Positions 1 to 7,237 of a DNA stretch of 17,373 nt are shown here, in pieces; the stretch's first letter is position 1, and the number at the start of each line of letters is the position of its first letter. The stretch is from the NCBI GenBank assembly GCA_947177085.1, contig CAMWTD010000021.1, forward strand, positions 1 to 17,373, given 5' to 3'. The notes below the pieces were generated by a model. The model saw nothing but the letters and a program-made list of their open reading frames with translations. It did no database searches and had not been told where the DNA came from. The position numbers and the translations under genes are program-made. The stretch is from an uncultured Desulfovibrio sp. GTDB taxonomy: Bacteria > Desulfobacterota > Desulfovibrionia > Desulfovibrionales > Desulfovibrionaceae.

Positions 1-2
1 GC

Positions 3-968
3 ATCTGGGCTTTCTACGCGGCGGGCGTCTTCTTGGGCGTGGGCAGCGCCTTCCTTATCTATCTCGCCATTCCCGTGCTCATAACCAACTGGTTCGCGCG
101 CAAGACCGGCCTCGCCATGGGCATTTCCTTTTCCGCCGCAGGCGTGGCCTCGGCTCTGGCAAGCCCGCTCATCACCTGGAGCATCGCCCAGTTCGGCTGG
201 CGCCCGGCCTACGGGGCCTGCGGCCTCGTGATGGCCGCCATCTCCCTGCCCTTCACCCTGTTCATCGTCCGCTCCACGCCCGCGGAACTGGGCCTCAAGC
301 CCTATGGCGCGGGCGCTTCCGCCGCAGCTAGCGACCTCAAGGCGGGGTTGCTCCTCAAAAGCGCCCTGCGAACGCCGAGTTTTTACTGCATCTTCCTCTT
401 CGCGGGCCTCATCGGCATCACCTCGGCCTTTCTTTTTCATCTCCCCGCGTGCATGGGCGAATACGGCTTCACGCAAATGCAGGCCGCTTCCATCCTTTCC
501 GCCGCCGTTATCGGCATCACCTGCGGCAAGCTCGGCATCGGCTGGCTCAACGACCTGCTGGGCGTGAAATGGGCCGCGCCCATCGGCGTGGGACTGGGTC
601 TTTGCGGCATGGTGTTGCTCATCTCCCATCTGGCCTTTCTGCCGAGCCTCGCCGGGGGCCTCTGCTACGGCATCGGCTTCGCCTGCACGGTACTGGAGCC
701 GCCGCCGCTGGTGAAGCGCATCTTCGGCATGGCCGATTACGGGGTCATCTATGCCTGCATCATGACCTTCTCGGCGCTCGGCTGCGCCTTCGGGGCAACC
801 CTCATCGGCGCGGTGCGCGACATGGCCCAGGGCTACGGGGCGGCGCTTACCCTGCTGATCGTGCTCCAGACCGTGGCCCTCGCCGCCTTTGCCGCCGCCA
901 TCATCACCGGCATCCCGGTGCAGCGCCGCTGGCACGCGGCAAGCCCGCAAACCCTTTCGGAGGAGTAG
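3..968 (+). CDS. MFS transporter, OFA-like, 5' end missing
   Basis: This is a membrane transporter of the major facilitator superfamily, truncated by the window edge. The frame is open from base 3, and the family's usual length of about 400-430 residues suggests roughly 100 N-terminal residues are missing. Visible are repeated hydrophobic helices and an OFA-type (oxalate/formate antiporter-like) mid-loop: FGWRPAYGACG, then a helix, then RSTPAELGLKPYG, which marks the loop between the two six-helix halves. Two short charged or glycine-rich stretches (WFARKTGLAMGIS and GWLNDLLGVKW) match the inter-helix loop motifs of the superfamily. The gene stops four bases before hemB, whose ribosome site lies inside its last codons, so the two are probably co-transcribed and translationally coupled. 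The substrate cannot be told from sequence; a small organic anion is typical of the subfamily. The superfamily call is firm, the OFA assignment moderate. Confidence 0.85.
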   Translation: MWAFYAAGVFLGVGSAFLIYLAIPVLITNWFARKTGLAMGISFSAAGVASALASPLITWSIAQFGWRPAYGACGLVMAAISLPFTLFIVRSTPAELGLKPYGAGASAAASDLKAGLLLKSALRTPSFYCIFLFAGLIGITSAFLFHLPACMGEYGFTQMQAASILSAAVIGITCGKLGIGWLNDLLGVKWAAPIGVGLGLCGMVLLISHLAFLPSLAGGLCYGIGFACTVLEPPPLVKRIFGMADYGVIYACIMTFSALGCAFGATLIGAVRDMAQGYGAALTLLIVLQTVALAAFAAAIITGIPVQRRWHAASPQTLSEE

Positions 969-972
969 GAAA

Positions 973-1956
973 ATGGAATTTTATCGTGGACGCCGCCTGC
1001 GCCAGAGCCAGGTGATGCGCGACTTCTGCCGGGAAACCACCCCGCTTTTGCGGGAAGAACTCATCATGCCCTATTTCGTGGCGGAAACGGCCGATGCCGG
1101 CTACCGAAAAGAGATAGCCTCCATGCCCGGCCAGTTCCAGCTCTCTCTTGACGAGCTTGAGAAGGAGGTAGGCCGGGATGTGGAAAAGGGCCTCATGACG
1201 GCCATGCTCTACGGCATCCCCGCCGGCAAGGACGAGCAGGCCACGGGCGCCTGGAAGGAGGACGGCATCGTCCAGCAGGCGGTGCGCCGGCTGAAGAAGG
1301 CCTTTCCCGGGCTCATCGTCGTGACGGATGTGTGCCTCTGCGAATATATGTCGCACGGGCATTGCGGCATCCTCACCAGGGACGGCCGCGTGCTCAACGA
1401 CGCCACCCTGCCGCTGCTCAGCAAAACCGCCGTCAGCCTTGCGGAGGCTGGCGCGGACATCCTCGCCCCGTCCGACATGATGGACGGCCGCATCGCCGCC
1501 ATCCGGCAGGCGCTGGACGGAGCGGGCTTCGTCAATGTGCCCATCATGTCCTATGCCGCCAAGTACGCTTCCTCGTTCTACGGGCCGTTCCGGGACGCCG
1601 CCGAGTCCGCCCCGGCCTGCGGCGACCGCAAGACCTACCAGATGGACCCGGGCAATGCCCGCGAGGCGCTCCGGGAAATGCGGGCCGACATCGCCGAGGG
1701 CGCGGACATGCTCATCGTCAAGCCCGCCGCCTCCTATGGCGACATCATCGCCCTTGCGAAATGTGAGACTCTGGTTCCCATCTGCGCCTATCAGGTAAGC
1801 GGCGAATATTCCATGATCATGGCGGCGGCGGAAAAAGGCTGGATCAACGGCGAGGCCGTCATGCTTGAAAGCCTCATGGGCCTGAAGCGGGCCGGGGCCG
1901 ATATCCTCATCACCTATTTTGCGGCGAAGTTGCTCCGGGAAGGTCTCGCCCGCTAG
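973..1956 (+). CDS. hemB: Porphobilinogen synthase (delta-aminolevulinate dehydratase)
   Basis: This cytoplasmic enzyme condenses two 5-aminolevulinate molecules to porphobilinogen, the first common tetrapyrrole step, feeding siroheme, heme and cobalamin synthesis. At 327 aa it has the normal family length. The zinc site is complete: C121, C123 and C131 in DVCLCEYMSHGHCG (Thr is usual where M126 stands). The two Schiff-base lysines are K197 (SYAAKYASSFYGPFRDAA) and K250 (MLIVKPAASY). The family blocks APSDMMDGR, GDRKTYQMDPGN and AYQVSGEYSMI are all present. The ATG at 973 was chosen because GGAGG lies a few bases upstream and the N-terminus then starts like other HemB proteins (RGRRLR near residue 5). 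An upstream in-frame extension to 889 would overlap the transporter and is unlikely. Its coupling to a transporter gene rather than to other tetrapyrrole genes is unusual. Confidence 0.95.
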   Translation: MEFYRGRRLRQSQVMRDFCRETTPLLREELIMPYFVAETADAGYRKEIASMPGQFQLSLDELEKEVGRDVEKGLMTAMLYGIPAGKDEQATGAWKEDGIVQQAVRRLKKAFPGLIVVTDVCLCEYMSHGHCGILTRDGRVLNDATLPLLSKTAVSLAEAGADILAPSDMMDGRIAAIRQALDGAGFVNVPIMSYAAKYASSFYGPFRDAAESAPACGDRKTYQMDPGNAREALREMRADIAEGADMLIVKPAASYGDIIALAKCETLVPICAYQVSGEYSMIMAAAEKGWINGEAVMLESLMGLKRAGADILITYFAAKLLREGLAR

Positions 1957-1998
1957 GAGGAAACGTCCCCTCGAAGCGGCGAGGGCGCACTGAAAAGT

Positions 1999-2022
1999 GA
2001 GGCCGGGGATTTCCCCGGCCTC
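1999..2022. terminator. Bidirectional hairpin terminator between convergent operons
   Basis: A perfect 10-bp stem, GAGGCCGGGG with CCCCGGCCTC, closes a four-base ATTT loop. On the minus strand it is followed by ACTTTT and on the plus strand by TCCGTTTAT, so the U-tracts are modest in both directions. It sits 42 bases after the hemB stop and about 6 bases after the stop of the convergent minus-strand DUF3870 gene, where a shared terminator would be expected. A smaller stem (CCCTCG/CGAGGG, 1968-1985) precedes it on the hemB side. Confidence 0.75.
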
Positions 2023-2027
2023 TCCGT

Positions 2028-2354
2028 TTATAGTGTTGGAATGATTTCCCGGTAACGCTCCAGGGCGTTGCGAAGGGCGTGGATAACGGAATTGGTGATC
2101 AAGAGGTGGGCGTTGGCGCGGATCCTGGCGATGAGCGGCTCCAGGTCGTCGTCCATGCAATGACCGCGGATGATTTCCGCCAGATAGTCGCGGGCCAGCG
2201 GGCTCGGCAGGTTGAGATAGCAGTCCACCACACAATGCGATGACTTGTTGATGAGAAGCTGGCAATAAAGGGTATGGAACGCGAACATCACGGCCGTGTC
2301 GCGCGGGGGCTGCGCGTAGCCCCCCAGGATGAAGCATTGCTCGTGGACGCTCAT
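2028..2354 (-). CDS. DUF3870 domain protein
   Basis: A 108-residue soluble protein that I match to the DUF3870 family, which has no known biochemical function. The family pattern is visible in order: an N-terminal GGYAQPP strand, a variable middle, a CVVDCYLNLPSPLARDYLAE block (family members carry a D-C/A-T...LAR-F-x-E-I equivalent), then EIIRGHCMDDDLEPLIARI and a C-terminal helix ending in LRNALERYREI. It is the last gene of the long minus-strand operon, 23 bases after the MmgE/PrpD gene, and is followed directly by a hairpin terminator. Start ATG at 2354 is preceded by GGAGGG. It may be an accessory or sensory protein of the catabolic operon, but that is only inferred from position. The family call is by eye. 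Confidence 0.75.
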   Translation of the reverse strand: MSVHEQCFILGGYAQPPRDTAVMFAFHTLYCQLLINKSSHCVVDCYLNLPSPLARDYLAEIIRGHCMDDDLEPLIARIRANAHLLITNSVIHALRNALERYREIIPTL

Positions 2355-2377
2355 GGGCCTGCCCTCCTGTTCTGGAT

Positions 2378-3739
2378 TCAGGAAATCATGGTTTCAAGGT
2401 CGCGCACATCGGCCAAATCCGCAATACCCATGACGGCGCTGAAAAGCCGTGCCGCCTTGTCCTCCGGCAATATGCCCTGGCATTGCGCCATGAACTTCTC
2501 GCGTACCCCGGCTTCTGAAAGCGGATTGCCCGCGCTGCCCCGGGGATTGACGATTTCGCACGCCAAGATCTTGCCGGCCGCCACGAGGGTGATGCGCGCG
2601 CAATAGCCCATGCCGGGGCCGAGGTCGTCCATGGAGGGGTCGTGGATGACTTCCACCTTCTTCATGGCAGCGGCCACGCGCGGGTTCTTGATGAAGGCCG
2701 GCTCGAACTGGCGCGCCCCCAGCTGGCCGGAGACGAGCAGCGCCGCGATGCAGTAGCCGATGTGCATCTGCGCCCCGGAAACCGGGCCGGGCTCATAGTC
2801 GAAGCCGCAATGCAGGAAGACCGACTTGTTGACGCGCACGGTGATCTTTTCCACTTCATCAGGCCGGATGCCGTTCTGCTCCATGAGGTCGCGCACGCCG
2901 TCCACGGCGCTGCTCACCGAGCCTGCGGTGGGATAGAACTTGATGCCCGTGCCTTTGCAGAGGAATTCGCCCCCGCCGATGGCTTCAATGGGCGCGGGGT
3001 CATACTTGCCCGAGAGCGTGGTCAGGAAGGAACCGTAGGTGTCGTCGAAAATCTCCCGGATGCCGAGCAGCCCCTGGCGCGCCATGAGCGCGCCGTTGAC
3101 GCCGTGCATGCTGGCATATGGGGCCTGCATGCCGTGAATATTGGAGGAGAGCTGCGCGCTCATGAGGCCGGAGCCGAAGTCCCCGGCGATGCCGATGGCG
3201 TTCAGCGTCTCTTCCTCCGTGAGGCCGTAGATGCGGCTGGCGGCGGCCGCCGCCGCGAAGGGGGCGACCACCGATGCGGGATGGTAGCCCCTGTGGCGCA
3301 CTTCCGGCATGACGGCAAGCGCCACACGGATCATGGTTTCATAGCCGGCCACCAAGGTGGTCAGAAACTCCTTGCCGCTCACCGTGCGCCCGCACCCGTC
3401 CAGCGCGGCCAGCGCCGCCGGGATGACGATGCAGCCGCAATGCACCGTGGCCCCGTGGTGCAGGTCATCATAGGCGTTGGCGCCAATCATGGAGCCGTTG
3501 AGGAAGGAGGCCAGCGGCGCGGGCGCTTTCCAGTTCTCAAAGAAGATGCGCGAGCCGTCCTGCACCTGCATGGGCCTGTAGGCCGCAAGCGCCTTGCGCA
3601 CATGCTCCGCTCGGCTGCCATAGACGAGGCAGCCGAGCGAATCCGCGAGGCAGAGCGTGACTTGCGTGTCGGCTGCCTTGTCCACGTCCTCGAACCTGAG
3701 CCGGTGGACGAAACCGGCGAGTTTTTCCAGAGGGTTCAT
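2378..3739 (-). CDS. MmgE/PrpD family protein (dehydratase/decarboxylase-like)
   Basis: A 453-residue cytoplasmic protein of the MmgE/PrpD family. Known members are 2-methylcitrate dehydratase (PrpD) and cis-aconitate decarboxylase (IRG1/CAD). Seen here: an N-terminal helical region with CLADSLGCLVYG, the ANAYDDLHHGATVHCGCIVIP segment (equivalent of D-D-x-H...H-P in relatives) near residues 87-107, GYHPASVVAPFAAAAAA near 151-167, IKFYPTAGSVSSAVD near 266-280, and a C-terminal NPRGSAGNPLS block (398-408). The segment near 200-215 (NIHGMQAPYASMHGV) appears to lack the lysine that relatives carry in the K-x-x-H-x-G motif, so chemistry may differ from methylcitrate dehydration. Start ATG follows AAGGAG. 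It lies 42 bases after the alcohol dehydrogenase. No other methylcitrate-cycle gene (prpB, prpC) is nearby, which argues against a role in propionate breakdown. Confidence 0.88.
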   Translation of the reverse strand: MNPLEKLAGFVHRLRFEDVDKAADTQVTLCLADSLGCLVYGSRAEHVRKALAAYRPMQVQDGSRIFFENWKAPAPLASFLNGSMIGANAYDDLHHGATVHCGCIVIPAALAALDGCGRTVSGKEFLTTLVAGYETMIRVALAVMPEVRHRGYHPASVVAPFAAAAAASRIYGLTEEETLNAIGIAGDFGSGLMSAQLSSNIHGMQAPYASMHGVNGALMARQGLLGIREIFDDTYGSFLTTLSGKYDPAPIEAIGGGEFLCKGTGIKFYPTAGSVSSAVDGVRDLMEQNGIRPDEVEKITVRVNKSVFLHCGFDYEPGPVSGAQMHIGYCIAALLVSGQLGARQFEPAFIKNPRVAAAMKKVEVIHDPSMDDLGPGMGYCARITLVAAGKILACEIVNPRGSAGNPLSEAGVREKFMAQCQGILPEDKAARLFSAVMGIADLADVRDLETMIS

Positions 3740-3781
3740 CCCTTCTCCTTTTGTTATGGACGGCCGAAGCCGTGCGGAACC

Positions 3782-4813
3782 CTAGTCAGTCAGGCGCACG
3801 ATGGCCTTGGCCACATTCGCCTTGCCCTCGATCATGGCGTGGAGCAGGTCGTCCACCTCGTCGATGCCCACCTCGGTGGTGATGGCCGGCTCGAAATATT
3901 CGGGATAGGCGGCGAGGATTTCCAGGGCCTCCTCAAAATCCTTCCTGTTGGCGGCCGCGCTGGAAACGAGGGTCTGTTCCTTGATGCGCGCCTTGTCGAT
4001 GTCCACGATGCCCGGCTGGTTGAACTGGGCCACAAGGGTCACGGTGCCGCGCTTGCGCGTCATGCGGAAGCTCTGGTTGACGATCTTGACCGGGTGGGCC
4101 GTCACGAAAGTCACGTCCACGCCGTCCGGGCCGCAGGCTTCCTGCAGCGCCTGTTCGGCGTCGTCAGCACCGCCGTTGTTGATCGCCACTGTGGCGCCCA
4201 TTTCCCGGGCCTTTTCGACGTTGAAATCCTTGATGTCGGCGACCACGGCGCTCTTCATGCCCCGCGCCCGGCACGCGGCGAGCAGGAGCGAGCCGATGCC
4301 GCCCGCGCCGTAAATCAGGGCCGATTCACCCCCCTGCCATCCGGCCTGCCGAAGCACATGCATGCAGATGGCAACTGGTTCCGTCACGGCCGCGAGCCCG
4401 AGGGAAAGCCCTTCGGGAAGCGGCAGGATATTGGCCGCAGGGGCCACCACATACTCGCTGAAGGTACCGGGCCAGGGCTTGGTGCCGAGGAGCACCTTCT
4501 TGGCGCAAAGGTTGGTGTGGCCCTCTCGGCACCAGCGGCATTCGCCGCAGCTTTGCTCGGCGAGGATGACGCATTCCGTGCCCGGCTTGAGGTCCTTGAC
4601 GTTGGCCCCCACCTTTTCCACCACGCCGCTGCCCTCGTGCCCGGTGATGAGAGGCGGGGTGCGCCGGGCGTGCCTGCCCTCAAGGGTGTGCAGATCCGAG
4701 CCGCAGATGCCGGCATAGTGCATCCGCACGAGCACCTCGTCCGGCCCCGGCTCGGGCACGGGCAGGTCCACAACTTCGGCCTTGTGCGGTTCGGTGATCT
4801 GGAAAGCGCGCAT
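3782..4813 (-). CDS. Zinc-dependent alcohol/polyol dehydrogenase (MDR family)
   Basis: A 343-residue NAD(P)-dependent medium-chain dehydrogenase that interconverts an alcohol and a ketone or aldehyde. Catalytic zinc ligands are C37 (GICGSD), H59-E60 (GHEGSG) and probably E145 (TEPVA). The structural zinc site is complete: C89, C92, C95 and C103. The Rossmann motif YGAGGIGS spans 168-175, and an acidic residue follows the second strand (VADIKD, D193), which suggests NAD rather than NADP. ATG at 4813 was chosen: AAGGAG lies 7 bases upstream and the protein then begins MRAFQI, typical of the family. The longer in-frame version would reach back into the upstream permease stop. The overall look is of the sorbitol/threonine dehydrogenase branch. 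In the operon it probably oxidises or reduces an intermediate linked to the GRE step; the substrate is unknown. Confidence 0.92.
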   Translation of the reverse strand: MRAFQITEPHKAEVVDLPVPEPGPDEVLVRMHYAGICGSDLHTLEGRHARRTPPLITGHEGSGVVEKVGANVKDLKPGTECVILAEQSCGECRWCREGHTNLCAKKVLLGTKPWPGTFSEYVVAPAANILPLPEGLSLGLAAVTEPVAICMHVLRQAGWQGGESALIYGAGGIGSLLLAACRARGMKSAVVADIKDFNVEKAREMGATVAINNGGADDAEQALQEACGPDGVDVTFVTAHPVKIVNQSFRMTRKRGTVTLVAQFNQPGIVDIDKARIKEQTLVSSAAANRKDFEEALEILAAYPEYFEPAITTEVGIDEVDDLLHAMIEGKANVAKAIVRLTD

Positions 4814-4835
4814 GGTTTTCTCCTTGTTTTGAATG

Positions 4836-6266
4836 TCAGAAGACGAGGCTGCCCCAGCCGTAGCCTGCAACGGCGAGGAAGATGCAGAGGATCATGCAGG
4901 CGACAAAGCCGAAACCGGCTTCCTGGCGGAAAGTGACGAGATCGCGCTGGGCGAAGATGATGGCGTTCATGGGATTGGCCGCGGGGAAGAACATGGAAAA
5001 ATTGGCGGCCATGATGACCAGGCAGCTCAGCACCGCCGGGTTGAAGGGGAGCGCCTCGCCCATGAAGCAGATGATGGTGACGAATACCGAAGTCACCACC
5101 ATGTTATTGGCGAACTGGGTGAGCACTGCCGGCAGCACCACCACGGCGAAGATCACGAGGAAGGGCGGCAGCCCGGACAGCATGGAGGTGGCGAGGTCGG
5201 ACAAAAGCACCTTCAGGCCCACGGCGTCGGACGAGAGCGCGCCCGCCACCGGCAGCAGTACGACCAGCACAAAAAAGACCTTCCATGGAAAGAAGTTCGC
5301 CACCTTGGTCATGTCAAGCAGGGCCTCGCCGTTCACCCGGATGATCATCAGCACCGCAAGGATGGCCATGGAAAGGCCGCCAAGGCCAAGCTGGCTGAAA
5401 AAGCCCGAGATGGCCCAGTCCTTGGGGATGATGCCGGGCAGGAGCAGGAGGGCGAGGCTCACGATGATGGCGATGAGCGAAATCTTCTTGAACGGCGTGA
5501 CCACCGCGCCCCTGGAAGGTTCGTGCCGGTAGTTGCGCAGAAGGCTCAGGTCCACCCGGAAGATGTATTTGCAGACGAGCACATAAAAGGCAATCGTCGC
5601 AAGGCACATGGGAAACATGAAGACCGTGAAGGAGGCAAGGTTCATGGTCTGACCTGTGATGGCCTCATACGCGCCTATGCCGAGGATGGCGCAGCCCTTG
5701 AAGGGCAGGCTGATGTCGCCGATGACGATGGCAAAGGCCATGCCCACCATGAAGGTCGGTATGGCCGTGCTGTAGGGCTTGAGGCCGGTCTTGCGGACGA
5801 TCTCCTTGAAGATTTCGAGGAAGATGACAAGCACGGCCAGACATTGCGAAAGCACGGCGGCAAGAAAGCCGGCCAGGAGGAAGTTGAACAGGATGAGGAA
5901 GGGCTTGCCGACCGTGGCCTTGCGGCTGAGGAGGAAGTCCACGATGACTTCCGTGAGTTCGGCCTGCTGCACAAAGGCCGCCAGGAAGAGCAGAGCCAGG
6001 ATCATGACGATGGTCTGCGAGCCGAATGCCGTGGCAAGCAGGTTGCCGGTGGGCATATAGCCCGTCAGGCACAGGGCCACGAGACCGAGAATGGACGGCC
6101 AGCCGATGTCGATCATTATCCAGCCGTAGATGACGCCCGCAAAGACGCCGATGACCCGCATGCTCATTTCATTGAGGCCCGGAAAAGGCGGCAGATAGCC
6201 AAAACCGAACATCAAGAACAACACCACAGCCAGATTCAGAAGAAAATTCCTCGTGTCAGCGTTCAT
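4836..6266 (-). CDS. SLC13/DASS-type anion permease (paralog 1)
   Basis: A 476-residue inner-membrane protein with about a dozen hydrophobic segments, resembling the divalent anion:sodium symporter (SLC13) superfamily. It is clearly paralogous to the permeases at 7238-8671 and 11011-12504: shared blocks include LFLMFGFGYLPPFPGL, MRVIGVFAGVIYGW, IGWPSILGLVAL, VGKPFLILFNFLLAGF and PFKGCAILGIGAYEA. The second re-entrant motif, which reads SNT in classical carboxylate carriers, is LTQFANNMVVTSVFV here, and the first is LSQCLAVLVIF, so the clade is divergent. Start ATG at 6266 has AGGGGG just upstream; a TTG nine codons earlier is a weaker option. It is 22 bases upstream of the alcohol dehydrogenase and 47 bases after an MBL hydrolase. 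The likely substrate is a small organic anion (dicarboxylate or sulfonate), inferred. Confidence 0.82.
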   Translation of the reverse strand: MNADTRNFLLNLAVVLFLMFGFGYLPPFPGLNEMSMRVIGVFAGVIYGWIMIDIGWPSILGLVALCLTGYMPTGNLLATAFGSQTIVMILALLFLAAFVQQAELTEVIVDFLLSRKATVGKPFLILFNFLLAGFLAAVLSQCLAVLVIFLEIFKEIVRKTGLKPYSTAIPTFMVGMAFAIVIGDISLPFKGCAILGIGAYEAITGQTMNLASFTVFMFPMCLATIAFYVLVCKYIFRVDLSLLRNYRHEPSRGAVVTPFKKISLIAIIVSLALLLLPGIIPKDWAISGFFSQLGLGGLSMAILAVLMIIRVNGEALLDMTKVANFFPWKVFFVLVVLLPVAGALSSDAVGLKVLLSDLATSMLSGLPPFLVIFAVVVLPAVLTQFANNMVVTSVFVTIICFMGEALPFNPAVLSCLVIMAANFSMFFPAANPMNAIIFAQRDLVTFRQEAGFGFVACMILCIFLAVAGYGWGSLVF

Positions 6267-6313
6267 GGCAGTTCCCCCTGGGAATGTATTCAACCAAGCG
6301 GCTCAGGCCGGCT

Positions 6314-7114
6314 TCAACAGGCAGAATCCCCACGGACAGGAAAAATTTCGTCAAAGAGCGAGGCCATTTCCGTGAAGATGCGGAAGTCGTGGCCAGGGAC
6401 TATCGTGCAGCCCCGGCGCTCGTGTTGCTTCAGCGTCTCAAGGGACGCCTCGTAGGCCTCGGTATCGGCGATGTTCCCGGGGCGGATGCCGGGCGTCCAG
6501 TTTTCCAGCACGTTCACGACATCATTTGCCAGGATGAGCGTGCCCCTGGCGGTCTCCACAAGCACCGACTGCGAGCCCCGGGTGTGGCCCGGCGTGGGGA
6601 GCACCCGCAGGCCCGGCGCAATCTCCCTTTCGCCATCCAAAAGCTCGTAGCGGGCGTGGCAGCAGAAAAAGTAGGGCACTTCCCCGGCGTCGGTTTCGTA
6701 GGCCTTGGCGAAGCGCGTGCCCCGGGTCGAGGCCGCCCAGGCGAGCTCCTCCCGTTGCACGAGCAGCGGCAAGGCGTCCGGCAGGCTGTTGACGGCCTTG
6801 AGATGGTCCCAGTGCAGGTGCGTGACGATGATGCCCTCGAGCTTTCCGGCATCAACGCCCATAGCCGCGAGCCTTTCCCGGATGTGCCATTCCGGGCGCA
6901 TGGTCATGGGCTGGTGCAGGCGGGCATTGGTTTCGTTGTCGTAATCCGGCCCGCAATCCACGAGGTACAGCTTGCCGGAACTCTCGTTCATGAGCAGCCA
7001 GCAAACAAAGGGGATGTCCATGCGCTCGGTGGCATCGGTGGGCTTACCCGTGTCCAGCATGCCCTTTCGGATGCAATGCTGGGTGGCAACATGGATCGGC
7101 CGAACTTTCCACAT
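6314..7114 (-). CDS. Metallo-beta-lactamase-fold hydrolase, AHL-lactonase-like (paralog 1)
   Basis: A 266-residue soluble hydrolase of the N-acyl-homoserine-lactonase-like branch of the metallo-beta-lactamase superfamily. The full dinuclear metal set is visible: H99, H101, D103 and H104 in THLHWDH, H177 in PGHTRGSQS, D198 in LANDVV and H242 in VPGHDFR. There is no signal peptide; it starts MWKVRPIHVA. Start ATG has GGGAGG upstream. It is paralogous to the hydrolase at 8714-9481 (MWKITPLHVG start, same VTHLHWDH and QREEL blocks). Both are followed by a DASS permease gene. With no luxI/luxR-like gene near, quorum quenching is not the obvious role; hydrolysis of a lactone or ester in the catabolic pathway fits better, but this is inference. 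Confidence 0.88.
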   Translation of the reverse strand: MWKVRPIHVATQHCIRKGMLDTGKPTDATERMDIPFVCWLLMNESSGKLYLVDCGPDYDNETNARLHQPMTMRPEWHIRERLAAMGVDAGKLEGIIVTHLHWDHLKAVNSLPDALPLLVQREELAWAASTRGTRFAKAYETDAGEVPYFFCCHARYELLDGEREIAPGLRVLPTPGHTRGSQSVLVETARGTLILANDVVNVLENWTPGIRPGNIADTEAYEASLETLKQHERRGCTIVPGHDFRIFTEMASLFDEIFPVRGDSAC

Positions 7115-7176
7115 ACGTCCTCCCGCAGTTAGCTGAGCAGGAAAGAGTCGGTGGCAACACAGAGAAAAGGTGTCAG

Positions 7177-7228
7177 GTCTGGCATGTACGGTGGGGAGCG
7201 CCCTGGCTCCCCACCGTACATGCCAGAC
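7177..7228. repeat. Perfect 23-bp inverted repeat between the two MBL-DASS modules
   Basis: A 23-base arm (7177-7199, GTCTGGCATGTACGGTGGGG then AGC) is followed by a six-base GCCCTG loop and an exactly complementary arm (7206-7228). The hairpin begins about 10 bases after the stop of the minus-strand permease gene (7238). Read on the minus strand, a TTTT run follows only after about 10 bases; on the plus strand CCCCTTTTTC follows. It could be a partial intra-operon terminator or mRNA-stabilising stem, or the footprint of a palindromic mobile repeat. The rest of the 7115-7237 gap shows only the ribosome site for the next gene and no convincing promoter. Confidence 0.85.
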
Positions 7229-7237
7229 TCCCCTTTT

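Noticed and set aside
2378..3739. Methylcitrate cycle gene prpD
   Set aside because: There is no prpB, prpC or acnD neighbour, and the catalytic lysine motif seems altered, so the specific symbol is not justified.
2642..4936. 764-codon open frame on the plus strand
   Set aside because: It lies opposite the MmgE/PrpD and dehydrogenase genes and has antisense-type composition (His, Arg, Ala, Gly, Asp rich) with no motifs.
6257..6293. TTG start adding nine residues to the first DASS permease
   Set aside because: The downstream ATG at 6266 has AGGGGG at proper spacing and gives a start similar to its paralogs.
4833..6455. 540-codon plus-strand frame rich in His, Asp, Glu and Gly
   Set aside because: It is the reverse complement of a hydrophobic membrane protein gene, which produces this charged composition; the sense permease has clear paralogs.
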